NCBI GenBank assembly: GCA_913060595.1
Contig: CAJXSA010000006.1
Location: 1 to 25,804 of the forward strand
DNA from: an uncultured Ignavibacteria bacterium
Lineage (GTDB): Bacteria > Bacteroidota > Ignavibacteria > SZUA-365
DNA length: 25,804 nt
Direction: 5' to 3'
Every line of letters begins with the position of its first letter. Position 1 is the stretch's first letter. The notes beneath the pieces are model-generated. The model did not search any database and was not told where the DNA came from. It worked only from the letters and a program-made list of their open reading frames with translations. Shown here one piece after another: positions 1-7,610 of the stretch. The position numbers and the translations under genes are program-made.

Positions 1-1444
1 CCCCGCCACTGGAAGCGAAGTTCTGCACGCCGATGGTGCGGCCGTTGAAGGTCACCTGCGTCTGCTGGTTGGCGGGTTTTCCGGACAGGTACGCGTCGAA
101 GGAATTGATGCCGTAGCGGTTGATGCCGCTCACGCTGATGGGACCGGTGCCGTCCTGCTGATTCTGATCATAATCGAGCAGGGCAAGTATGAAGGTGTTT
201 CCCGCGTTCGCGCTCACGCCTGCAGACGGTGCGTTCCCCTGTGTCAGCACAGAGACCTCTCCGACGGGTTCATATGCCGCGTTGTAGCGCGTCAGCTTCA
301 GTTCATCGTCGGCGAACTGCATGGCCTCGTTCAGCGAGTGGACGAAGAAATTCGCATGATCTCCCGTACGCATCGCCGCGCTGAAGTCCGTCAAAGCCTG
401 GCTCCCGGCGGGAGAGCGTGGCACCATGCGGAGCCGCATCGTCGATACGTCGTGGCGGAAAGGCTGCACGTAGACATGCATGTCGAAATGGCTGCCGGTG
501 ACGTTCTGTATGCGGAACTCGTAATGCGTGTCCGGCGAAAGCGTGATATCAAACGTGAAACGTCCTTCTGCATCGGTTTCCACCGGTGAACCGCCGATCT
601 GCCGCTGGATTTCACCGTTGTTGAGCGTGCGAATCGGTATTGGCGTGACGTACACGCCTGAGACAGGGGTGTTGTCGATGAATTCGATCACACGACCGCT
701 GACGGTGTAGGTTTCCCCGGGACGCGGGGCGTCCAGGGAATTCTGTGCAGGAGCGCTGCCGGTGAAAAACGTGAAGATCTTTTCGAACGTTGCTGGATCT
801 GTGGCGAGCTGCATATTGTCACGACCGGGAAGAACTTCGTTCGTTGCGCCGTCGAGTTCCCCGTAGCTGCTGTTGCCTCCCTGCAGCTCATCGCTGCCGT
901 CGCTTCGCACGGTCATGTACTTGCACGGATCCGGCGTCGGATCACTGAGCGTCAGGTCGTATGCCCCCCCCGTGAACACAACGTGTGCGAGCGTGGAAGT
1001 CCCATCCATACTGGCAAGATACCGTTGCACGGTCTCGACACCAATGCCGTGTGCGACGATGTCGACTCGTGTTTCGTTCGTCTGCTGCAGCACGGCATCG
1101 ACCGTGGCTTTCAGCTGCGTGGCCATGAGGTCAATATCGGGGGCGGTTCCGCTGAAATAGTTCTCGAAATCAAATGCGTGCAATTGCGCGTCGGTGTAGC
1201 CGTTCCGTACGAAAAGCTGCACCATCTGCGTATACAGATCCGCTGCCTCGAAGGTGCCATGCACGAAAACGACCGGCCGAACCTTGTCATCGATGGTGCT
1301 TTTTCCCGTGTCGTTGTTCCCCGTCGTATCGGTCGGATTGGGATCTGCAGGATTATCGTCGTCGGAACATCCCGTCACCGCAAACGCGGCCGCGATGAAC
1401 AGCAGAGTGAACACGTACGCTGAAAATCTGAAAAATCGATCCAT
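1..1444 (-). CDS. Lipoprotein with (probably inactive) alpha/beta-hydrolase domain, partial
   Basis: The gene starts at ATG 1444 and runs off the left edge, leaving 481 codons visible. An ideal GGAGG lies 6 bases before the start. The N-terminus is a lipoprotein signal: Arg, a hydrophobic stretch at about residues 9-23, and a V-T-G-C lipobox with Cys26, followed by Asp residues and a D/N/P/T-rich spacer to about residue 50. Residues 57-220 resemble the lipase branch of the alpha/beta-hydrolase fold: a VFVHGT oxyanion strand (60-64), then a strand-elbow reading VDIVAHGIG (127-135). In active relatives that elbow has Ser; here position 133 is Gly. The later LPGRDN (205-210) sits where the catalytic His (usually D-H) is expected and has Asn. 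Residues from about 235 look like beta-rich, carboxypeptidase-regulatory or Ig-like modules. It is the last visible gene of the leftward operon. Lipoprotein and fold assignment are fairly firm; function is unknown. Confidence 0.8.
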   Translation of the reverse strand, partial: MDRFFRFSAYVFTLLFIAAAFAVTGCSDDDNPADPNPTDTTGNNDTGKSTIDDKVRPVVFVHGTFEAADLYTQMVQLFVRNGYTDAQLHAFDFENYFSGTAPDIDLMATQLKATVDAVLQQTNETRVDIVAHGIGVETVQRYLASMDGTSTLAHVVFTGGAYDLTLSDPTPDPCKYMTVRSDGSDELQGGNSSYGELDGATNEVLPGRDNMQLATDPATFEKIFTFFTGSAPAQNSLDAPRPGETYTVSGRVIEFIDNTPVSGVYVTPIPIRTLNNGEIQRQIGGSPVETDAEGRFTFDITLSPDTHYEFRIQNVTGSHFDMHVYVQPFRHDVSTMRLRMVPRSPAGSQALTDFSAAMRTGDHANFFVHSLNEAMQFADDELKLTRYNAAYEPVGEVSVLTQGNAPSAGVSANAGNTFILALLDYDQNQQDGTGPISVSGINRYGINSFDAYLSGKPANQQTQVTFNGRTIGVQNFASSGG

Positions 1445-1450
1445 GAAAAT

Positions 1451-1455
1451 CCTCC
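1451..1455 (-). promoter_or_regulatory. Strong Shine-Dalgarno site of the lipoprotein gene
   Basis: On the minus strand this reads GGAGG, 6 bases before ATG 1444. It fixes the start of the lipoprotein gene and is the clearest ribosome binding site in the leftward operon, where most genes rely on overlapping stops and starts. Confidence 0.75.
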
Positions 1456-1462
1456 AAGATTA

Positions 1463-1852
1463 TTACGATGACTCATCACTATCTTCAATGACGACCATGG
1501 CCGCCACATAGGCACCGCTGTGCGAAATGGAGAGCTCTACTCTCATGCGTCCAAACCTTTCACTAAGCGTGTTGTGAAGGTGCAGCTCAGGCTTCCCAGC
1601 CGCGTCGTTACGCACCTCCACATCGTTCCAGCGAAACGCCCCTGTCCACCCCGTTCCGATGGCCTTGGCGAAGGCCTCCTTCGCGGCGAAGCGCGCGGCG
1701 AAATGCTGCGGTGGACGGGTTTTTCCCTCGCAGTAGGCGATTTCCTCCTCCGTGAACACTTTCTCCTCGAAACGCTGCCCCCACTTACCCGTCAGTTCCT
1801 CGAAGCGTGCGATTTCCTCAATATCAATACCGATCCCGTATATCCGGCTCAT
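1463..1852 (-). CDS. acpS: Holo-[acyl-carrier-protein] synthase
   Basis: The 129-residue protein has the normal AcpS length and both family signatures. GIGIDI near the N-terminus carries the Mg2+-binding Asp10, and FAAKEAFAKAIGTG (about 55-68) carries Glu59 and the Lys region that binds coenzyme A. The C-terminal SISHSGAY motif is also typical. The enzyme moves 4'-phosphopantetheine from coenzyme A onto the serine of acyl carrier protein, activating it for fatty acid synthesis in the cytoplasm. The start ATG 1852 overlaps the stop of the upstream HAD gene in ATGA, so the two are probably translationally coupled. The C-terminus ends in an acidic DSDESS tail. Confidence 0.95.
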   Translation of the reverse strand: MSRIYGIGIDIEEIARFEELTGKWGQRFEEKVFTEEEIAYCEGKTRPPQHFAARFAAKEAFAKAIGTGWTGAFRWNDVEVRNDAAGKPELHLHNTLSERFGRMRVELSISHSGAYVAAMVVIEDSDESS

Positions 1853-2538
1853 CCCTGCGTCCTGTTGAGGTTGCGGATGATGTCGACGAGGTCGCTGATG
1901 GAGTGCAGATCGAAATCCGCAGTCGTCTCCCCGGTGTTGAAGGTGTCGCCGTATCGCGCAAATGCGGTGTGCATGCCTATGTTCCGCGCACCAAGGATAT
2001 CTCGCTCCTCCCAGTCCCCGATCATGATCGCATGCGCGGGATGCACGCCGAGAAGACCGAGCACACGCTGGAACGGCGTCGGACTCGGTTTGCGCTCACC
2101 CGTGTCCTCGAAGGTCACCACCGCATCGAAAATGTGGTGAAGATTCAATGAGCACAGACGCAACCACGCCTCGAGTTTGGGGGCGTCAGAGACCACGCCG
2201 AGCTTCAGTCCCATGCGGGCGAGTGTGAAGAGCGTCCTGTGTACATGCGGATACGGAACAAGCGTCGCCTCCCGTGCGCGACGGTAGCCGATGATGCCGG
2301 CGGCGAGTATCTTGTGGTCGTCCTCCCCTGTCAGATCGGTGAGCACCTGATTGAACACGCGCTGATATTCGATGCCCTGCTCCTTGTAGACGCGACTGAC
2401 AACGGCATCCACTTCCTCGTAGCTGCGGGAAAGACCCGCGTCGATCATGGCACGGATACCCGCTTCCACGGCGTTGCGCTTCATGAGCATGAAGTCGACA
2501 AGTGTGTTGTCGAGATCGAAGATGACGGCGTCAATCAT
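1849..2538 (-). CDS. HAD-superfamily hydrolase (phosphoglycolate phosphatase/YjjG-like)
   Basis: The 229-residue protein has all four HAD motifs: FDLDNT at residues 7-12 (nucleophile Asp8, acid/base Asp10), VVSDAP (motif II Ser), RKPSP (motif III Lys), and IGDWEERD (motif IV acidic residues). An alpha-helical cap lies between motifs I and II, as in subfamily I enzymes such as YjjG nucleotidases and phosphoglycolate phosphatases. It is a cytoplasmic Mg2+-dependent phosphatase, but the substrate cannot be read from the sequence. It overlaps its neighbours on both sides through ATGA junctions, with the MBL-fold gene upstream and acpS downstream. The company of a PhnP-like phosphodiesterase is compatible with sugar or nucleotide phosphate clean-up; that link is inference. 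Confidence 0.9.
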   Translation of the reverse strand: MIDAVIFDLDNTLVDFMLMKRNAVEAGIRAMIDAGLSRSYEEVDAVVSRVYKEQGIEYQRVFNQVLTDLTGEDDHKILAAGIIGYRRAREATLVPYPHVHRTLFTLARMGLKLGVVSDAPKLEAWLRLCSLNLHHIFDAVVTFEDTGERKPSPTPFQRVLGLLGVHPAHAIMIGDWEERDILGARNIGMHTAFARYGDTFNTGETTADFDLHSISDLVDIIRNLNRTQG

Positions 2539-3323
2539 GTCTGCTGTTCTCCGGACGTGACCAATTGTCCATCATACGAAAATTCCATGTTTTCCGGAAG
2601 GAGTGCACTGTCGCGGCTGTGTTGAATATTGTGTGCGATATGGGTGAACAGCGTGCGACGCGCTCCGATCCGCTGCGCTGTGGCGACGGCTTCTTCGAGC
2701 GAATAGTGCGTCGGATGCGCGTGATGACGCAGTGCGTCGAGAACGAGCACATCGAGTCCCTGCAGCATATCATACGAGCGTTCCGGGATCGCGTTCGTGT
2801 CGGTGACGTATGCGACGTTTCCGACACGGTACCCGAGTATGGGGAGAACCCCGTGCATGACAGGCACGGGCAGCACCTCCAGCCCGCCGGCGGCAAACGG
2901 AACGCCGCCGGCCACTTCGTGCAGCTGCGCACTCGGAAGTCCTCCGCCGGTCTGTTTTGCCGCGCCAAAGGCATACCGAAAGGTGACCCGAATCTCTTCG
3001 AGCGTATCCGGAAGTCCATAGACGTTCATCGGAGCACGCTGAAGGAAATTATACTGGCGCAGGTCGTCGAAACCGCCGATGTGATCGAAATGATGGTGCG
3101 TGAAGAGAACTGCGTCGATGCGTGTGATCCCGTGCCGCAGCATCTGCTGCCGAAAATCCGAAGACGTATCGATCAGCAGCTGAGCATCCCCGGAACTGAT
3201 GAGCACGGACGGGCGGAGCCGCGTGTCACGCGGATCGGCAGAGCGGCAGGTTTCGCAGCGACATCCGATGGCGGGTACACCCTGGGATGTTCCGGATCCG
3301 AGCACGAGCAGCGAGACGTTCAT
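2535..3323 (-). CDS. PhnP-like metallo-beta-lactamase-fold hydrolase
   Basis: The 262-residue protein begins with the GSGTSQGVPAIGC signature. HHHFDH (residues 76-81) is the binuclear metal motif, with further ligands likely at His157, Asp175 and His228 or His231. Cys21, Cys23 and Cys26 match the extra structural zinc site described for PhnP, the phosphoribosyl cyclic phosphate phosphodiesterase. The protein is probably a cytoplasmic phosphodiesterase of the PhnP/RNase Z-like branch. No other C-P lyase (phn) genes are present, so the classical phosphonate role is not supported and the substrate remains open. The ATG at 3323 overlaps the stop of the 91-residue gene upstream in ATGA, and its own stop overlaps the HAD start. 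Confidence 0.88.
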   Translation of the reverse strand: MNVSLLVLGSGTSQGVPAIGCRCETCRSADPRDTRLRPSVLISSGDAQLLIDTSSDFRQQMLRHGITRIDAVLFTHHHFDHIGGFDDLRQYNFLQRAPMNVYGLPDTLEEIRVTFRYAFGAAKQTGGGLPSAQLHEVAGGVPFAAGGLEVLPVPVMHGVLPILGYRVGNVAYVTDTNAIPERSYDMLQGLDVLVLDALRHHAHPTHYSLEEAVATAQRIGARRTLFTHIAHNIQHSRDSALLPENMEFSYDGQLVTSGEQQT

Positions 3324-3595
3324 GTGCTTTCTTTTTTCTCCCGTTCGCGATCGATCAGTTCACGCACCGCAGGTTTGACAAAAATGGCGTCGACACCGAG
3401 TTCGGCAAGCGCCGCGGCGACGGTAGCGATCTTTTTCTCGATGGTGAATTTTTTATTGACGACGAGCAGCCGCTTCTCCTTGAGGATGCAGTGTCCGCCG
3501 TCAAAGTCCCCTTTTTCGTACCGGATGCTGTATCCGAGATGCTCGCAGGTTTCGCGCAGTTCCTCGAGCACGGCTTCCCTGTCCATCTTCGCCAT
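3320..3595 (-). CDS. Conserved-looking 91-residue protein of unknown function
   Basis: This is a small cytoplasmic protein without signal or membrane segment, and I do not recognise a named family. The N-terminal half is helical (EAVLEELRETCEHLG) and leads into YEKGDFDGGHC, a Gly/Asp-rich turn. Then come a basic beta-like segment (LLVVNKKF), a helical stretch and VKPAVRELIDRE. The tail is highly charged. It is coupled by ATGA to the PhnP-like hydrolase and starts 1 base after the membrane-protein gene, so it belongs to the operon and is very likely expressed. A start at the second Met (residue 4) is possible. The coding case rests on operon spacing and a sensible amino-acid composition. Confidence 0.75.
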   Translation of the reverse strand: MAKMDREAVLEELRETCEHLGYSIRYEKGDFDGGHCILKEKRLLVVNKKFTIEKKIATVAAALAELGVDAIFVKPAVRELIDREREKKEST

Positions 3596-3596
3596 A

Positions 3597-4190
3597 TCAG
3601 TCCTCCTCTCCGCGCATGCGGTCGCGACGCATGGGCTGCCATATCATCACAACCAGTGCGGTCAGGTAGCAGAAAACCGCCATGACGGGCAATCCGCTCA
3701 GCGCGCCAATGCGATGTGACAGCGTCGCCTGCAGTTCGGCACGAACGTCGAGAAAAGCCTCGAGGCCATGGAGCGCGATTTGATCGCGTGTTCCCTCCCA
3801 GAGGAGAATGAAGCGCACGTCGAGATAGGCGGTGAACACTTCGACGGGAACGAACATGAATAACAATATCGCCGCCATCATGAGCCAGCCGTGTTCCTTG
3901 CTGCGCAGCGGGATGGACCTGAATACGAAAACCGCACTGATTATTGTGACACCATAGGCGATGATCACGACGAGAGATGATGCGGCAATGAGCTGGAAGA
4001 GCATGCTCTCCTGCGCGGGCAGGATCGCAGGATCGAATTCCAGCGTTCCCGGTATGAACAGTTCGTTTGCGATCAGTGCGCGGAAGACGATGCCACCCAA
4101 CCACAGCACACCTGCGATGGCAAACACCGTCATTCCGATGCGATAGGTGAGATTGCGCCAGCTAGAAAAGGATACGGATTGGTCGGTCAT
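3597..4190 (-). CDS. Four-helix inner-membrane protein, function unknown
   Basis: I chose ATG 4190, giving 197 residues. An upstream in-frame start at 4256 exists, but it would lie inside the hslU coding sequence and add an Arg/Ser-rich leader without sense. Four hydrophobic segments are visible: about residues 16-36, 67-92, 102-122 and 168-188. Between the third and fourth is a longer hydrophilic stretch of about 45 residues that includes LLWEGTRDQ. The C-terminus is rich in Arg and acidic residues. It begins 7 bases after the hslU stop and ends 1 base before the 91-residue gene. No catalytic motif or named family is recognised; it might be a small membrane-anchored partner, but nothing shows this. 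Confidence 0.78.
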   Translation of the reverse strand: MTDQSVSFSSWRNLTYRIGMTVFAIAGVLWLGGIVFRALIANELFIPGTLEFDPAILPAQESMLFQLIAASSLVVIIAYGVTIISAVFVFRSIPLRSKEHGWLMMAAILLFMFVPVEVFTAYLDVRFILLWEGTRDQIALHGLEAFLDVRAELQATLSHRIGALSGLPVMAVFCYLTALVVMIWQPMRRDRMRGEED

Positions 4191-4197
4191 GCGGGGC

Positions 4198-5556
4198 CTA
4201 AAGGATGTACTGACTGAGATCACGGTCTTTGACGATGGATGCGAGCTTCTTCTCAACCATGGCGGCGTCGACGCGAACTGTTTTCTCCGTCACAACGTCC
4301 GGAACTTCGAACAGAATTTGATCGAGCAACGTGGTGAGAATGGTATGCAGTCGACGAGCGCCTATGTTCTCAACACGCTCGTTCACCTCCGCCGCGATGC
4401 GCGCGATTTCGGCAATGCCATCTTCTGCGAACACGAGTTCCAGACCTTCCGTCGCCAGCAGTGCGGCATACTGCTTCAGCAGCGCGTTCTTCGGGATGGT
4501 GAGGATTTTAACAAAGTCCGCTTCGCTGAGACTGTCGAGTTCCACACGAATCGGGAATCGGCCCTGCAGTTCCGGTATCAGATCGCTGGGCTTGGATACG
4601 TGGAAGGCGCCAGATGCGATAAACAGAATATGGTCTGTGCGCACGACACCATACTTGGTGTTGACACTGCTTCCTTCGACGATGGGCAGCAGATCGCGCT
4701 GCACGCCTTCCCGCGAAACATCTACCGTCCCGCTGCTGCTTTTCGCTCCTGCAATTTTGTCGATCTCATCGAGAAAAATGATACCCGCGTTCTGCACGCG
4801 TTCGAGTGCGATGCGCGACACAGCATCCGGATCGATGAGCCGCTGCGCTTCCTCCTGCTGCAGGAGTTCCCGCGCCTCCGCAATGGTCACCTTTCGCTTC
4901 TTCTTTTTCTTCGGCATCATGTTGCTGAGCAGGTTCTGAATGTCGACGCCCATGTCCTCGAGGCCCATGGGACCGAACACCTGCATATTCGGAGATGAGC
5001 TGACGGTGGTGTCGATCTCCACGGTGCGTTCGTCCAGATTTCCCGCACGCAGCTGATCCCGCAGTTTCTCGCGCGTCTGCGTCTGCAGTTCCTCCTCGCC
5101 CTGCTGTCCCGGGGTTCGGGGAAAAATGATGTCGAGGATGCGCTCCTCGGCAAGCTGGGCGGCGCGCTCCTGCACTTCGACGGTTTTTTCCTCGCGCACC
5201 TGGTTGACGGCGATTTCCGCGATGTCGCGCACCATGGATTCGACGTCGCGTCCGACGTATCCGACTTCTGTAAACTTCGAAGCCTCCACCTTCAGGAAAG
5301 GCGCGCCGGAGAGCCGGGAGAGACGACGGGCGATCTCGGTTTTGCCAACGCCGGTTGGTCCGATGAGAATGATATTGTTGGGCATGATCTCATCGCGCAG
5401 GCTGTCGGCAACATTCTGTCGGCGCCAGCGATTCCGCAATGCGATCGCCACGGAGCGCTTCGCGTTGTCCTGTCCGATGATGTATTTGTCCAGTTCCTCG
5501 ACGATGCGTTTCGGCGTCAGGCTGTCCTGCAGGTAATGAAATGAATCTTCGGTCAT
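4198..5556 (-). CDS. hslU: ATP-dependent protease ATPase subunit HslU (ClpY)
   Basis: The 452-residue AAA+ unfoldase has the normal HslU length. The N-terminus TPKRIVEELDKYIIGQ is characteristic. Walker A is GPTGVGKT (66-73), the pore loop is GYVG (99-102), and Walker B is IIFLDE (259-264) followed by IDKI. The intermediate I-domain spans about 110-250 and contains a run of lysines (216-220). The protein ends in SQYIL, matching the HslU C-terminal tail that inserts into HslV. HslU hexamers unfold substrates and feed them into the HslV chamber in the cytoplasm. It lies 1 base after the hslV stop, the usual hslVU order. Confidence 0.97.
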   Translation of the reverse strand: MTEDSFHYLQDSLTPKRIVEELDKYIIGQDNAKRSVAIALRNRWRRQNVADSLRDEIMPNNIILIGPTGVGKTEIARRLSRLSGAPFLKVEASKFTEVGYVGRDVESMVRDIAEIAVNQVREEKTVEVQERAAQLAEERILDIIFPRTPGQQGEEELQTQTREKLRDQLRAGNLDERTVEIDTTVSSSPNMQVFGPMGLEDMGVDIQNLLSNMMPKKKKKRKVTIAEARELLQQEEAQRLIDPDAVSRIALERVQNAGIIFLDEIDKIAGAKSSSGTVDVSREGVQRDLLPIVEGSSVNTKYGVVRTDHILFIASGAFHVSKPSDLIPELQGRFPIRVELDSLSEADFVKILTIPKNALLKQYAALLATEGLELVFAEDGIAEIARIAAEVNERVENIGARRLHTILTTLLDQILFEVPDVVTEKTVRVDAAMVEKKLASIVKDRDLSQYIL

Positions 5557-5557
5557 T

Positions 5558-6103
5558 CTAATCCAATTCCTCGATCACGATGTTGTTGTTGGTATAGATG
5601 CAAATCTCCGCTGCGGTCCGCAGTCCCTCCTCGACGATTTCGCGTGCGGAGAGGTCAGTGTGTTTCATCAGCATGCGTGCCGCCGCGAGTGCGTAGCTGC
5701 CTCCGGACCCAATGGCGACGATGCCGTCATCGGGTTCAATGACGTCACCGGTTCCTGAAATGATCAGGGCCTGCTCGTTGTTTACGACGGCAAGCAGCGC
5801 TTCGAGGCGCCGCAGGTACTTGTCGGTGCGCCATTCCTTGGCGAGTTCCACTGCTGCGCGCTGAAAATTTCCGCGGTATTCTTCCAGGCGCGCTTCAAAT
5901 TTCTCGGAAAGCGTAAAGGCGTCCGCCGCGGAACCGGCGAAGCCTGCGAGCACACTTCCCTTGTACATCTTCCTGATTTTCTTCGAGTGATGTTTCATCA
6001 CGGTATTTCCGACCGTCACCTGACCGTCGGCACCCAGTACCGCTTTCCCGTTGCGTATCAATCCGAGCACTGTCGTGGCGCGGATAGTCGTCTGATCATT
6101 CAC
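5558..6103 (-). CDS. hslV: ATP-dependent protease peptidase subunit HslV (ClpQ)
   Basis: HslV is a proteasome-beta-like peptidase whose N-terminal Thr becomes the nucleophile after removal of a short propeptide. The frame reads TTVLGLIRNGKAVLGADGQ, with GNTVMK and GFAGSAADAF, all typical. I chose the GTG start at 6103, giving 181 residues. The propeptide would be nine residues ending in Ala, and the mature enzyme about 172 residues starting at Thr10. A TTG at 6130 would extend the propeptide to 18 residues and overlap the rpoN end; it cannot be excluded. The gene is directly followed by hslU. HslV docks with HslU to degrade unfolded and regulatory proteins. Confidence 0.94.
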   Translation of the reverse strand: MNDQTTIRATTVLGLIRNGKAVLGADGQVTVGNTVMKHHSKKIRKMYKGSVLAGFAGSAADAFTLSEKFEARLEEYRGNFQRAAVELAKEWRTDKYLRRLEALLAVVNNEQALIISGTGDVIEPDDGIVAIGSGGSYALAAARMLMKHTDLSAREIVEEGLRTAAEICIYTNNNIVIEELD

Positions 6104-6122
6104 GATGTCTATTCCAATGCAG

Positions 6123-7610
6123 TTATACAAGTCTTTTTCTCAGCCGGGATACGGGGATGCCCATCGCCTCACGATATTTCGCAACGGTCCTGCGGGCGAT
6201 GTTGAACCCCTTCTCCTGGAGAATCTTCGTGAGCGCCTGGTCACTGAGTGGCTTTTTCGGGTTTTCCTCGTCGATGATGCCCTTGATGATGGCCTTCACT
6301 TCCTTGTTGGCCACTTCTTCGCCGCTGTCGGTAGAGATACCCTCGCTGAAGTAGTACCGGAGCTCGTACACCCCCCACTCGGTCTGCGCGTATTTCCCGT
6401 TGACAACGCGTGAGATTGTTGAGATGTCCATGCCAATTTCATCAGCGATGTCCTTGTAGATCAGAGGACGGAGATGGCCCTTCCCATGCTCGAACCAGGC
6501 TTTCTGCTTTTCAATTATCGTGCTCATTACCGCGAGCATTGTCTGGCGCCGCTGATGAATGGATTGTATGAACCATTTCGCCGCCTCCATTTTCTGACGG
6601 AGAAAATGCCGGGTTTCGCTGTTCAGTTTCTTCCGCTGGTGGAGCAGCATGTTTTTATAGGCCTTGTTGACGCGCAGCGGTGGAACGCCGCGTTCGTTCA
6701 GGGTGATGACAAATTCACCGTCATCACGCGCGACGAAGAAGTCCGGAATGATGTAGTTGACCGAATCGATGCTTTCGCCGTCCCCGGGCTTGGGATTCAG
6801 CGATTTTATGACCTGGAATGCCTTCTTCAGCATGTCCTCGCTGATATGCAGTTCCTGTCGAATCCGGTCGAAGTGCTTCTTCTCGAAATGCTCCCAGGCC
6901 TCCCTCAGGATGCGCATCGCCACGATGCGGGCCGTGGATGTGTTGGGAAGGACGTCGAGCTGTATGAGCAGGCATTCCCGCAGATCGCGCGCGGCGATTC
7001 CGGGAGGTTCGAGTCTCTGTATCCGGGCAAGGACGGTCTCCGCTTCGTCGAGGGTGATGCTGTGCGTGACCTGCATGTTCACATCGCGGACAATTTCCGC
7101 GAAATGAGCGTGCAGGTACCCGTCGTCATCGATATTCCAGATGATGGCATCTGCGAGCAGGAGCTGCCATTCGTCAAGGTCCAGCATGTGCACCTGATCG
7201 ACGAGTTCCTCTCGCAGTGTCACCCGCGCCGGAGTGGGAATCTCGCGTTCATCGTCCCCGTCATAATACTGGTTGACGGAACTTGATCCCTCGTTATTCT
7301 CGAAAAATTCCTCCCAGGAATATTCTTCGTCGCTGTTCTCCCGGATTTCCTTGTCGAGATACTCCTCATCCCCGTTGCTGCGCTCTTGCTCCGCCGGCGT
7401 TTCGGCGTCATCGTCACGCTGCTCGAGTTCCATGCGCTCTTCCTGCTCCTCCTGTAGGTCGACGCCCTCTTCCAGCAATGGATTCATCTCGAGCTCATCC
7501 TTAATCTTCTGCTCGAGCTGAAGCACCGGAAGTTGAAGTATTTTAAGGTATTGCACCTGCGCAGGTGAGAGTTTCTGTTGCAGGCGCTGAGTCTGAGTGA
7601 GGTGGAGCAT
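6123..7610 (-). CDS. rpoN: RNA polymerase sigma-54 factor
   Basis: The 495-residue protein shows the three RpoN regions. Region I (1-50) is Gln/Leu-rich and contacts activators (LTQTQRLQQKLSPAQ). Region II (about 48-135) is very acidic with many Glu/Asp and no clear fold. Region III includes a core-binding part and a C-terminal DNA-binding domain with the RpoN box ARRTVAKYRE (472-481). Sigma-54 recognises -24/-12 promoters and needs an AAA+ enhancer-binding activator; none is encoded in the window. The start ATG overlaps the DUF3109 stop (TGATG). Being embedded in an operon with hslVU and not next to hpf/raiA or PTS genes is noteworthy. Confidence 0.96.
   Translation of the reverse strand: MLHLTQTQRLQQKLSPAQVQYLKILQLPVLQLEQKIKDELEMNPLLEEGVDLQEEQEERMELEQRDDDAETPAEQERSNGDEEYLDKEIRENSDEEYSWEEFFENNEGSSSVNQYYDGDDEREIPTPARVTLREELVDQVHMLDLDEWQLLLADAIIWNIDDDGYLHAHFAEIVRDVNMQVTHSITLDEAETVLARIQRLEPPGIAARDLRECLLIQLDVLPNTSTARIVAMRILREAWEHFEKKHFDRIRQELHISEDMLKKAFQVIKSLNPKPGDGESIDSVNYIIPDFFVARDDGEFVITLNERGVPPLRVNKAYKNMLLHQRKKLNSETRHFLRQKMEAAKWFIQSIHQRRQTMLAVMSTIIEKQKAWFEHGKGHLRPLIYKDIADEIGMDISTISRVVNGKYAQTEWGVYELRYYFSEGISTDSGEEVANKEVKAIIKGIIDEENPKKPLSDQALTKILQEKGFNIARRTVAKYREAMGIPVSRLRKRLV

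Noticed and set aside
2565..3719. A 384-codon frame on the plus strand
   Set aside because: It is antisense to the PhnP-like, 91-residue and membrane-protein genes, which have family motifs and operon spacing.
4147..4998. A 283-codon frame on the plus strand
   Set aside because: It is antisense to hslU, which is complete and canonical.
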